A stretch of 64,000 bases of DNA, taken from contig JAKPTX010000105.1 in assembly GCA_029570835.1 (NCBI GenBank), positions 1 through 64,000 of the forward strand, in the 5' to 3' direction. Below the pieces are notes generated by a model. The model searched no databases. It was not told the origin of the DNA and worked only from the letters and a program-made list of their open reading frames with translations. This document shows positions 15,588 to 27,400 of the stretch, in pieces (positions within the stretch are counted from its first letter, which is position 1; each line of letters opens with the position of its first letter). The stretch comes from Bacteroidota bacterium (GTDB lineage: Bacteria; Bacteroidota; Bacteroidia; Bacteroidales; WCHB1-69). A program made the translations under genes and the position numbers.

Positions 15588-18317
15588 CTATTGTTTAACA
15601 AACCGTTTGGATACCTGACCCTGTTCTGTGGTTAGGCGTATGATGTAAACACCTGATGCAAAGCTAGTTACATCTATTGATGTAATCTCTTCCTCAATGG
15701 GTAAAACGCGCATTAATCTACCATACATATCGTAAATATGGCACTCGGTTGCTCCCAGGTAATTTCTGTCTAATTTCAAGTCGATAACGGATTGGGTCGG
15801 ATTTGGATATAGTGTTACATATTGTGATAAATCATGCTCAGCAACACCCACTGTTGTATAAAAAACCAACTCTGTAAACAGACTTTCTCCAGAAGTACAA
15901 ATTGCCTTCACTCTGATCTGATACTGTGAATCACTTTGTAATCCGGTCATTGTAAATGAGGTAGTATGAGCTGTAGCAGTTGTCCAATTTGGAGAAGATA
16001 CCAATTTGTAGTCTATCTGCCATGAACTCTCAGATCCTCCGGCAGTCCAGGTAGCTAAAGCACTATTTGCGCTGATATTGGAAACAGCCAAATGAGTAGG
16101 TGGCAAACACCCTTCAATACCATCACTGGTGATTCTTATGTTATCAATCGCTGCGGGAGGAAGATTGATGTCAGAAGGATCGTTTTTCCAGCAGAAGTAA
16201 AGTCTCTTGGTGTAGCCGGAATAATCTGCAACCGGTAAAGTATAAGATGCTGTCTGCCATGTAGTCTGTTGTCCCATGGATGTATCCAACACTGTAACAC
16301 CGACTGGTACTGTGATTGTACCGGTCGTATTGGCAACGGGCAAAATAGGGGTACCAATATATACGTTAAGACAGTCGTATGAAGTTGTACCGTAAATTTC
16401 ACCGTTACATTTCCAGTCAAAAGTGAGCGTATAATCTGATATAGAAGGAGTAAAATAAATATCTCTAAACGCCCAAACTACAGCAGGAGTAGTGGAATAT
16501 GTGTTTGTAAGCCCATTATCATCAGAGATATATAATCCATGGCTACCGTCAGTCGTATTATTCACATCCTGTGCATTACCAATATACCAGTTGGCTCCGG
16601 AAGGATTATTTGCAAAAGCAAATCCTGAAGGTGTCTCAAAATCAATCACAAACGGTACATCCACAGGAGCTTGAGTAGTACAGAAAGTTCGTTTATTAGA
16701 CCAGTTACTTACCTCTCCGGGAGCACAAACAGATCTGACATAAAAATCATAATATGTTAATGGAGTTAATCCGGTAATTGTAGCAGGATTATTAGCGACT
16801 TGAATAACAGTACCTGTACCCTGTATAAATCCTGTCTCTCCATATTCTATTTCCCAAGAAGAAGGCATCCCGGACTCTATCCATGTTAATTCCAGTGAAT
16901 TATGTGCCGTGTTAATTAAAGTTAAATTTAACGGTTTTGGACAAGAAGGAATGTAGTCAACTACAACATCGTCTAACAAAAAACAGTAATATGATGAATT
17001 GGTAACATGCCTGAAAGCGATAAAGTTCCCTATTCCTGTCAGAGTTGTATTAGAAAACCTAACTTCATATTCTTGATAATTTTGAGTGATTGGAGTAATC
17101 ATTTGAACCAATTCAAAAGTTGATGGATCTAATGGATCTGACATGACACCCACATGAATCGTTCCTGAATTAGTCAAACTTTCAGCCCATAATTGAAATG
17201 TTACCATTAACGTATTGATATCAGCCCCCAATTGCTGCGTAATAACATAAGTTGGTTGAGAAGCGGAAGAGGATTGAAGCCTTAAACTTCCCGGTAAACT
17301 CATTGCATTTCCACTTACAATGGATGGATAAGGAATAGAAGTATATAATACCGGTCTAAACCAGCATGTTGGGAATATACCCGATCCTGTTCCATAAATA
17401 TCAAAATTTTCAGTATAAGGAAAAGTAGTAACTGCCTCACAAAAGGTAGTAAAGGAGATCGTACTCCATCCACTTGCATTGGTATCGCAAACCGATTTTA
17501 CTCTCACATCGTAGGTTGTCAGGGGATCTAAATTGGCAAGTGAGTACGCACCCAGATACAGAATCTGTTCAGCACTCCACACGGTTTCAATACTTTTCTT
17601 ATATTGTAATTTCCAGGAGATTCCGGTATTATGGGTATTCCAGATCAGATCAGCAGAGTTTGAAGTAATATTGACAACAGCTAAATTAGTGGGAGGATAA
17701 CAGAATCCTGCCGGAGGTGTAATTGTAAACTTGATATTGGCTCGTCTCCCTTCCTGCCCCGTTCCACTTGTGGAAGGAGCATTATCATTGGGAGGTGAAT
17801 TATCTGTACGTCTGTACCAGTGCGTAGCAGGAGCTTCATGGTTGTAGCAGTCAGTACGACAACTCCCGGTAGTATTACAACCCACACCCTCTATTAACAC
17901 CATTAAATTAGAAGTCCCTGAATAGGTAAATTGCGTATCGAACGCAAAAGTTTTCCACCCCGTCGGAGCGGAAGCCAAAGCATTATTTTCATACACCAAA
18001 GTAGCCCCCGTTTTGAGTGCATTCCAGGTGGTAGCAGAAAGTGCGGGCATGGTAGAAGCCGATGTTTCTTTTAAATAAATTTTAATTGTGGCATTGGTTC
18101 CGCTAGATGCCGATGCAATTTCAAAAGCAATGGCTGAAATCGGACCCCAAATACCTATTTCTTCCGCCTTATACAAATAGGCACTTCTATTCCACCCATA
18201 ATAACCCGGTAAAGGGTCAAAATAGGAGGTTGTTCCATTTCCAACCTGAATATCAACCTGTGCAAAAAGTTGAAATGAGGTCAGTATTGTAATGAACAAA
18301 AGTAATCCTTTTTTCAT
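15588..18317 (-). CDS. Modular FN3 surface protein with T9SS type A sorting domain (909 aa, smallest of five paralogues)
   Basis: Exported protein, probably attached to the cell surface or released by the type IX system. Order: signal peptide (1-20, ending FQLFAQ); N-domain of about 180 residues (21-203, from VGNGTTSYFDPLPGYYGW to RANIKFTIT); FN3; one choice-of-anchor-like module of the FRPV type (from FPYTENFDIYGTG); FN3; an H-type module (DVPFVIDFETPSGF ... PPAAIDNI); one FN3; T9SS tail from about 830 (LYPNPTQSVIDLKL ... GVYIIRLT ... RFVKQ). It lacks the second C-terminal FN3 and the InlB-like repeat found in its four large paralogues. No catalytic motif is visible. It is last in the minus-strand array, 182 bp downstream of the 3132-aa gene, with its own promoter-like TACATTTG. 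An adhesin or matrix role is inferred. Confidence 0.88.
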   Translation of the reverse strand: MKKGLLLFITILTSFQLFAQVDIQVGNGTTSYFDPLPGYYGWNRSAYLYKAEEIGIWGPISAIAFEIASASSGTNATIKIYLKETSASTMPALSATTWNALKTGATLVYENNALASAPTGWKTFAFDTQFTYSGTSNLMVLIEGVGCNTTGSCRTDCYNHEAPATHWYRRTDNSPPNDNAPSTSGTGQEGRRANIKFTITPPAGFCYPPTNLAVVNITSNSADLIWNTHNTGISWKLQYKKSIETVWSAEQILYLGAYSLANLDPLTTYDVRVKSVCDTNASGWSTISFTTFCEAVTTFPYTENFDIYGTGSGIFPTCWFRPVLYTSIPYPSIVSGNAMSLPGSLRLQSSSASQPTYVITQQLGADINTLMVTFQLWAESLTNSGTIHVGVMSDPLDPSTFELVQMITPITQNYQEYEVRFSNTTLTGIGNFIAFRHVTNSSYYCFLLDDVVVDYIPSCPKPLNLTLINTAHNSLELTWIESGMPSSWEIEYGETGFIQGTGTVIQVANNPATITGLTPLTYYDFYVRSVCAPGEVSNWSNKRTFCTTQAPVDVPFVIDFETPSGFAFANNPSGANWYIGNAQDVNNTTDGSHGLYISDDNGLTNTYSTTPAVVWAFRDIYFTPSISDYTLTFDWKCNGEIYGTTSYDCLNVYIGTPILPVANTTGTITVPVGVTVLDTSMGQQTTWQTASYTLPVADYSGYTKRLYFCWKNDPSDINLPPAAIDNIRITSDGIEGCLPPTHLAVSNISANSALATWTAGGSESSWQIDYKLVSSPNWTTATAHTTSFTMTGLQSDSQYQIRVKAICTSGESLFTELVFYTTVGVAEHDLSQYVTLYPNPTQSVIDLKLDRNYLGATECHIYDMYGRLMRVLPIEEEITSIDVTSFASGVYIIRLTTEQGQVSKRFVKQ

Positions 18318-18377
18318 GATCTATTCTTTTGTATAGTCATATAACTTCACCTTCCTTTCATTATTCAATTCAAAGGG

Positions 18378-18385
18378 CAAATGTA
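18378..18385 (-). promoter_or_regulatory. -7 element of the 909-aa gene
   Basis: Minus-strand TACATTTG about 60 nt before the ATG, followed by GCCCTTTGAA. Related octamers precede the other four giant paralogues at a similar distance. Confidence 0.55.
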
Positions 18386-18415
18386 CAAAATAATTACGAA
18401 TTAGACCTCCCCTAG

Positions 18416-18432
18416 CCCCTCCAAAGGAGGGG
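18416..18432. repeat. CCCCTCC/GGAGGGG hairpin
   Basis: CCCCTCC-AAA-GGAGGGG forms a 7-bp stem with a 3-nt loop. A second copy with a 7-nt loop lies at 28335-28355. It sits between a terminator and a promoter of neighbouring paralogues. Confidence 0.8.
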
Positions 18433-18437
18433 AATCG

Positions 18438-18472
18438 AAAAAAAGGGCCATCTCATTATAAGACAGCCCTTT
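18438..18472 (-). terminator. Intrinsic terminator of the 3132-aa gene
   Basis: On the minus strand AAAGGGCTGTCT ... GGCCCTTTTTTT forms a GC-containing hairpin with a T run, about 30 nt after the stop. It is related in sequence to the terminators at 28577 and 36924. Confidence 0.8.
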
Positions 18473-18499
18473 GAATTCGTTGTATATCAGGTCAAAACC

Positions 18500-21400
18500 T
18501 TATTTTTTAACAAAACGTTTAGATACCTGACCTTGTTCAGTAGTTAAGCGTACAAAGTATACACCTGCTGCAAAATCGCTCACATCAATTGTTGTGATCT
18601 CTTCTTCAATGGGCATAATACGCATTAACTTACCGTACATATCATAGATACGACACTCGGTAGTTCCCAAGTAATCTCTGTCTAACTTTAAGTCAATGAG
18701 AGATTGGGTTGGGTTAGGATAGAGTGTTACATATTGCGATAACTCATTCTCGGCAATACCTTCAGCGAAATCGACATGGATAGTGTGATTTGCTTGAATA
18801 TTCTCAAATGTATAGGATTCAGGAACAGGTACTTGTGGTACATTGTCCACCAGCACAACATCAATTCGATAACCTGCTTCCGGAGTGAAAGTGAAAGTTT
18901 GAGAACCTCCTTGATTCACTGTAACTGCGCCGGATGGAGTGATCGTTCCATGAGGACCTGCAGTAGCAGTAATAGTGTATGTTGCACTACCACCGGTTGT
19001 AAATGGAACAGGCTCAGTAAATGCACTCTCACCATTTGTACAGATTGCTTTCACTCTTACATGATAGTTGGAGTTACTTTGTAATCCTGTCATCGCAAAT
19101 GAGGTTGTAGTAGCTGTACCGGTTGTCCAGTTAGTAGAAGATACCAACTTGTAATCCACTTGCCATGAAGTCTCATTTCCTCCGGCTGTCCAGGTAGCTA
19201 ATGCAGACTGATCTGTTATATTAATAACCTGAAGATTAGTTGGAGTTACACAAGGTGTCGCAGAAGTAGTGAACGTAACAATAGAAGAATAAGCACTTAC
19301 TGTACCGTCAGCACAGTTCGCTTTAACCCTTGTCTCATACGTAGTAGAAGGTTGTAAACCGGTCATGGTATAAGTTGCAGTAGTTACATTTTGAACTGTC
19401 CAAGTGGTAGCTGCTGTAGTTTTATACTCAAACACCCATGAAGTTGCAGTACCGCCCCAAGTAGCTGTAGCACCGTTTGCACTGATATTGGAAATAGCCA
19501 GGTTAGTTGGTGGCAAGCAACCACTGATACCGGGACTGGTAATTTCAATATTATCAATCGCTGCAGGGGGTAGATTGACTACAGAACCATCATTCCTCCA
19601 GCAGTAGTAAAGTCTCATAGTTTGACCTGAGTAAGTAGCTGACGATAAGGTATAAGTTTGTGCATACCATGAAGTTTGCTGATTGAGATTAGTGCCTAGT
19701 GCAGTAGCACCGGTAGGTGCTGTAATCGTACCGGTAGTATTAGCAACAGGCATAACAGGAGCACCAATATACACATTAAAGTAATCATATGGATATGAAC
19801 CGCTACCCTCACCATAACACTTCCAGTCAAAGGTTAAAGTATAATCAGATGTAGAAGGAGTAAAATAGATATCTCTAAATGCCCAAACTACAGTTGAAGT
19901 TGTGGTATATGAATTTGTAACTCCGTTATCACTAGACACATACAATCCATTACTACCACCGGTCGTATTATTCACTCCTGTTGCACTTCCAGTGTACCAA
20001 CCTGTTCCTGTAGCATTATTTGCAAAAGTAAATCCTGATGCGGTTTCAAAGTCAATCATAAATGGCACATTAACGGGCTGTTGAGAGGTACAGTACGTTG
20101 CCTTGTTAGACCAGTAACTTTCATCTCCGGGACCACAAACGGATCTTACGTAGAAATCGTAACATGTAGATGAAGTCAATCCGGTAATTGAAGCAGGATT
20201 GGTAGTAACCGTAATAGTCGTTCCGTTACCTTGAGTGAAACCTGTTTCTCCATATTCTACTTCCCATGTAGTAGCCGTTCCATACTCAACCCAACCTAAA
20301 TCAAGAGAAGTTTGTGTTACGTTGGTAGAACTTAGATCAGCTGGTTTTGGACAAGAAGGAATAGGGAAAACTTCGACATTGTCCAACCAATAATAGTAAA
20401 CATCATTATTAGAAACGTGTCTGAATGCGATATAGTTTCCTGTTCCGCTTAGGGTTGTATTTGAAAACATTACTTCATACTCTTCGAAATTTGTATGGGT
20501 AGGAGTAATAGTGTGAACTAATTCAAAAGTTGTCAAATTAGTCGGATCAGACATTACACCCACCTCCATATTTCCTGAATAAGGCATATACTCAGCCTTC
20601 AATTGGAATGTAACCATTAATGTGTTAATATCAACATTAAATTGTGGTGTGATAGCATAAGTTGGTTGTGACGTAAGTGACTGGAATCTCAAACTTCCGG
20701 GTGAACTAACCGAATATGCACTTACAATAGAAGGATAAGGTGTTGAAGTATTCAGAACAGGTCTAAACCAGCATGGTGGGAATATACCGGATCCTGTACC
20801 ATAAACGTCAAAGTTTTCTGTCCAGGGGAATGTAGAAACAGCATCACATGCAGACCAGAAATGGTTCATATTTGACCATTCACTGGTACTTCCATCCAAA
20901 CATACTGAGCGAACATAAACCTCATAATGGGTATTAGCTGTTAATCCGGTAAGTTCTGCAAAAGTATCGTTAACCGCCACAGGAGTTTCATTATCAGGAT
21001 TAATTCCGGCAATACCATAAACATATTCATAACTTATCGCTGTAGGACTTGGAAGCCAGGATACAGTTGCTCCAGTCTGTGTAATACCGGAAAAACTAAT
21101 ATTGCTTGGTCGGATACAACTTGGAGCTTCATGCAATAGGAAATTATCCATATATATGGTGTTAGTACCATTAACACGAAGAGCTATATATTGTCCTGTA
21201 CCTGTATAAGTATGGAAGTTTACTTCAAACTCTTGGTATGTATTTGTTAATGTAGGTGTAGCTGTTCCCACCAAAGTAAAGGTATTGATATTCGTTGGAT
21301 CAGTCATCACTCCCACTTCTAATTGCTGTCCCATTGTAGCAGTTCTTGCCCAGAAGCGTACTTGTAGAGTAGTAATATCTAAAGTTTCACTTAGAGGAGG

Positions 21401-24400
21401 CAAAATCAATGTGGAATGATTAGTTCCATAAGAATAGAAATAAGCACTTTGTGGACTGGATATTGGATAACTGGTTGAGATATAAGGATAGCTTCCTTGT
21501 GTAGATAATCTGGTCCAACAAGTAGGTATAGAATTAGATCCTGATGGATAAGTATCAAAATTCTCGGTGAAAGGTAACAGTTCAATATCACCACAAAGTG
21601 TGGTAAATGAAATGAGTTTCCAGCTACTATAATCTCCTCCACCACAATCTGAACGCAATCTGAATTGGTAAGTTGTATTGGCGGCTAAATTGTCCAATAA
21701 ATAGGTAGTATTGGTAATTGTACCCAATGGAGTCCAGGTAGTTTCAGAATCTTCCTTGTACTCCCCTTCCCAGGAAGTTTCATACAAACCGGGAGCAATC
21801 ATCATCGTTGCTGAATTCACGTCAAGTTCGGTAAGGATAATATTAGGTCTAACACAGGTAACCTGATTACACTCACCCATAAATTTAATATTATTTCGAC
21901 TTGTAACAGCACTACTAGATGATGCAGAAGGAGATGTTAGAGAAATAGATCCACCATCTTGATAGAAATAGATCGCTTTAGTTCCTGTTGTTGTGTGCGT
22001 TCTAAACTTCGTTTCTGATGACGTATAAGAGCCTGTCATATCTCTAACTACTACAACTAAGTTGCTATCAGAATCATAAGCAAACGCACTGGGGAAGTTG
22101 ATCTCTAGCCAATAATCCGGATTGGTATTAACCCATGTAACATTACCTTGGTAAACCATCGTTAAGGATGAACCCGGAACAGCATCAGAAACCCCGGTAA
22201 AGGTTGTTTTATTGGTATGTCCCAAGTAAATTTCTATATTCCTGGTTAGAGAAGTATTGAAGAAATATTGGAAAGCCAATCCATAAATAGAGTCACCGAT
22301 ACCTGACAATTCTACAGCTTCATAAATTTGTTCTGTCAAACTATAATTATAGAAAGTATATGTTGGTAAATAGGCTCCATGTGTACTGGTTGTTGCATCT
22401 GGAGTTCCAACAATAATATCTCCTCCGTCAAAACAGGTTGTTCTAAATTGAACAGTCTCTCCGGTACCATCCTGTCCACTACATACCGGATATACGGTAA
22501 CAGAATAGTTAGTCAACTCATTCAAACCGGTCAATAAGAAATAATAGTTATTGGTTGTTTCATAAACCATTGCCTGAGTGGATAGATCTTCAATCTCAAT
22601 GGAGAAATAATCCGGAGTTCCGGCAGGAGCCCATGTCAGATAAGCTGAACTACCTGCAATATTAGAAACCTGAAGTTGAGTCAATGGTAAACAGTCAGGA
22701 GCCAGATCAAATGAAAAATCATCCAGAGTTAAATAATATGGTGACCCGGTAGCCTGGCAATAGACTCCAAAATAGTAAACTCCATCAGTTGAAGGAGTAA
22801 AGTAAGCCGTCATTTTTTGATATGCAGTATTATTCAATGTAGGTGCAGAAGCTATAGTACTAATTAAGGATGATGCACTTTGAGCTGAGTAAACTCCTGA
22901 TTCCAAAGTATTCCATCCACTGTAACCATCGGTAACGTACCAGAAAGAAAACTCATAAGAAACACCGGCTTGCAATTGGAATCCCGGAGTAAAGAAACGG
23001 TCATTACAGCTGTATCTAAAGTAAGCTGCTCCGGTTCCGGTACGAGCATTCCTATTATAGGAGTTATAATTTGTTATTTGAGTGTAAGTATAGTTTCCAA
23101 GACTTGTAGCATCCCAGCAAGCGGGTAAGGTATTGGCTACTGTCAAGTATTCAAAACTTTCTGTCCAGGGAAGTGTTTCAAAAGGCAAACATTCAGTAGT
23201 AGCAATAATAGTTTGTGGATGTGTACTGGTCTCAGTTCCACAATCTGCCTTAACACGAACCATATAGTCTGTTGCAGCATCCAGATTCGTAATAGTGTGA
23301 GGATTAGTATAAGCAAGATCTTCTTCCCAGGTATTATCCGTTACTTTTTTGTATTGAACAATCCAACTTGTAGCAGTACCATTTTCTGTCCAACCTATTT
23401 CTAATTCATCTGTAGCTGCCGAAACCACATGTACCTGAGTAGGTCTCGCACAATCAGAGTAGAGATCGATATCCAAATTATCAAGATACCCATAAGTATA
23501 AGTAGAACTATAACGAGCCATAAATGCTATATATTGACCGGTTCCTGTGTAGTTAGCAAATGAAACCGACTTCTCATACCATGTTGAAGTAGAGGGATTA
23601 GTAACAAAAGCCACCTGTTCAAAAGTAGAAGCATTGGTAGGATCTGTCATCACACCTATAAAGAGTGTATCAGTACTATTAGAAGTTCTATATCTAAAGA
23701 AGGCTTCCAAAGTGTTAATAGGAATAGATACGTCAAACTCTGGTGTAGCTGCAATATTATAGGTTCCAGATGTTCCCGCATAAAAATAAAGTGATCCGGG
23801 AGGTGAATAATTAGTACTGTTTACATAAGGCCTGTTGGCGTAAGTGGTTGTTCTTGTCCAGCAGGGTGGAAATACTGAAGTACCTGTGCCATAAGTGTCA
23901 AAATAATCACTCCATGGTAATGTAGTAATTGACCCACAAGCAGTCATAACATTCAACACCGCAGAATACTCACTCTCTTCACCACCACAATCTGACTTAA
24001 TACGAATCATATATGTAGTTGAGGGATCCAGATTCTGAATTGTATAAGAAGGAGTGGTGTAAACTAACTCCTCAGTCCAGGTATAATCTGACGCTTTTTT
24101 GTATTCAACAGTCCACGCGGTAGCATCACCATTTTCTTGCCACTCGATTTCTATTTCATTTTCATCCACAGAAACCGCTGCTAACATTGTAGGTTTAGGA
24201 CAAGTAGGAGCAAGATCTATAGTTACATTATCAAGATAACCGTAAACATAGGTAGAACCGTAGCGTGCCATAAATGCAATATATTGTCCGGTTCCTTGAT
24301 AGTTGGTAAAGTAAACCTCTTTATCATACCATGTTCCTGTAGAACTATTTGTAACGTAAGCTACCTGTTGGAAAGTAGCAGCATTGGAAGGATCTGTCAT

Positions 24401-27400
24401 CACGCCTATAAAGAGGGAGTCTGTACTATAAGAGGCATAATACTTAAAGGTTGCATAAAGCGTATTGACAGGAATAGACTCATCAAACTCGGGTGTAGCT
24501 GCAATATTATAGGATCCGGAGCTACCCGCGTAAAAATAGAGTGATCCGGGAGATGAAAAGTTAGTGGTAGATATATTAGGTCTGTCAGTAACAGTTGTTG
24601 TTCTTGTCCAGCAAGTTGGGAAAATTGTGGTACCTGTACCATAAGTATCAAAATTATCGACAAAAGGCAATTGATCAATAGCGCCACATTCTGTAGTAAA
24701 TGAAATCATTTTCCAACTACTATAATCCCCACCGCCACAATCTGAACGCAATCTAAACTGGTAAGTCGTATTGGCAGTTAAATTATCCAACATGTAATTG
24801 TCAACGGTAATCATACCCAATGAAGTCCAGGAGGTTTCAGTATCTTCCTTATACTCCCCTTCCCAGGAACTTTCATACATACCGGGAACAATGGTCATGG
24901 TTGCTGAAGTTACATCAACATTGGTGAGGATGATATTAGGTTTAACACAGGTAACCTGAAGACAATCACCCATAAATTTGATATTGTTTCGGTTGGTAGT
25001 AGAACTACTGCTAGATGCATATGGAGATGTGATAGGAATAGCTCCACCACTATCTTGATAGAAGTAGATTGCTTTGGTTCCTGATGTTGAATGCGTTCTA
25101 AACTTCTCTGAAGATGAAGTATAAGAACCTGTTATATCTCTAACTACAACCACCAGATTACTATCAGAATCATAAGCAAATGGAGTGGTAAAATTAAACT
25201 CCATCCAATAATCCATATTGGTATTAGTCCATGTAACATTACCTTGGTAAACCATAGTTAAGGATGACCCCGGAACAGCATCAGAAACTCCACTAAAGGT
25301 TGATTTATTAGTATGCCCCAAATAGATTTCTATATTCCTGGTTATATTAGTAGCGAAAAAATATTGGAAGGCCAATCCATAAATAGTGTCTCCAACACCT
25401 GACAAATCAGCAGCATCATAAATCTGTTCTGTCAATGAATAATTATAGTATGTGTATGTCGGCAAATATTGTCCACTGGAACTGGTAGTTGCATTGGGGG
25501 TTCCAACAATAATTTCTCCTCCTTCAAAACAAACTGTGCTGAATTGAATGGTCTCTCCATTAGCTGCCTGTCCACTACATACAGGATATACAGTAACGGA
25601 ATAGTCAGTCATTTCATTCAACCCGGTCAATATGTAGTCATAATTATTGGTTGTTAAATTAGTTACTGCCTGTGTGGATAGATCCTCAACCTCAATAGCA
25701 AAATAATCGGGAGTTCCTGCAGGAGCCCATGTTAGATAAGCAGAGCTTCCCGTAATATTAGAAACCTGAAGTTGTGTTAGCGGTAAGCAATCCGGAGCCA
25801 AATCTACTGAAAAATCATCAATAGTTATAAAGTAAGGCGATGTACTGGATTGACAATAGACTCCAAAATAATACACTCCATCAGCTGTGGGAGTAAAGTA
25901 GCCGGTCAACTGTTGATAGGTAGTATTGTTCAATGTAATTGCAGAGGCTATAGTATGCAGCAAAGCAGATGGAGTTTGAGATGAATAGACTCCCGACTCT
26001 AAAGTTTGCCATCCGCTTAATCCATCGGTAATATACCAGAAGGAGAACTCATAAGAAACACCGGCTTGCAGTTGAATACCCGGGGTAAAGAAACGGTCAT
26101 TACAGCCGTATCTGAAGTAAGCAGCCCCTAATCCGGTATGAGCAAATCTATTGTAAGAAGTATAGTTCATATTTTGCGTATTGGTATAACCGCTAGTGCC
26201 CCCAAAGTTCGTAGCTGCCCAACAAGGAGGTAAGTAATTGGCTGCCGGTAGATTTTCGAAACTTTCCATCCATGGAATGGTTTCAACAGGCAAACAATCG
26301 GTAGTCGCAACAATAGTTTGTGGATGTGAACTCAACACACCCCCACAATCTGCCTTAACACGAACCCAATAATGTGTTCCCGGCTCCAAATTCGCAAGTG
26401 TATGCGGATTAGTATATGCCAAATCTTGACTCCAAACAGTTTCCGTTACTTTTCTATATTCAACAACCCAATTCGTAGCTGTACCATTTTCAGTCCAACC
26501 TATTTCCAACTCATCTGTTGTGGCTGAAACCACTTGTACTTGAGTAGGTCTTACACAAGTAGAATAGAGATCAATTTCTAAATTATCAAGATAAGCGTAC
26601 ATATAAGTAGAACTATAGTGGACCTTAAAAGCTATATATTGTCCTGTTCCTGTGTAATTATTAAAGGAAACCTCTTTTTCATACCATGTACCGGTAGTTG
26701 GATTGGTAACAAAAGCTATCTGTTCAAAAGTTGTAGCATCGGTAGGATCCGTCATTACACCAACAAAGAGTGTATCGGTAGCGTAAACAGTTCTATATTT
26801 GAATATTGCTTGCAAGGTATTAATAGGAATAGATACGTCAAACTCAGGTGTAGCTGCAATATTGTAAGTACCGGATGTACCTGCATAAAAATAAAGCGAT
26901 CCGGGAGCTGAGTAGTGAGTACCACTCACATAAGGTCTGTCTGTATAAGTTGTATTTCTTGTCCAACATGGAGGGAAAACCGAGGTTCCTGTGCCATAAG
27001 TGTCAAAATAATCACTCCATGGTATAGTGGAAATGGGTACACAGTCGGTCATTGCATATAATATTGGTGAATAATCACTCACTTCGGTACCACAATTGGA
27101 TTGAACCCTAATCATATATACAGTTTGAGGATCCAGGTTAGAAATTGTGTAGGGATTAATAGAAGCGGTTTCCACTATCCAGTTCGTATCGGTTAATGTT
27201 CTGTGCTCAACGATCCAACTCGTAGCAGTACCATTCTCTTGCCATCCTATCTCTAATTGATCTGTTCCGCTCGAAACCACATTTAAATTTGTTGGTTTAG
27301 GACAAGTAGGGATGTAGTCCACCTCAACATCATCCAACCAGTAATAGTAGATTGAATTATTGGTAACATGTTTAAAGGCAATATGATTCCCTGTTCCGGT

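Noticed and set aside
18776-19084. Small reading frames antisense to the giant genes
   Set aside because: They occur at equivalent positions in the paralogues because the coding strand repeats; there is no promoter, and their composition is a by-product of the opposite frame.
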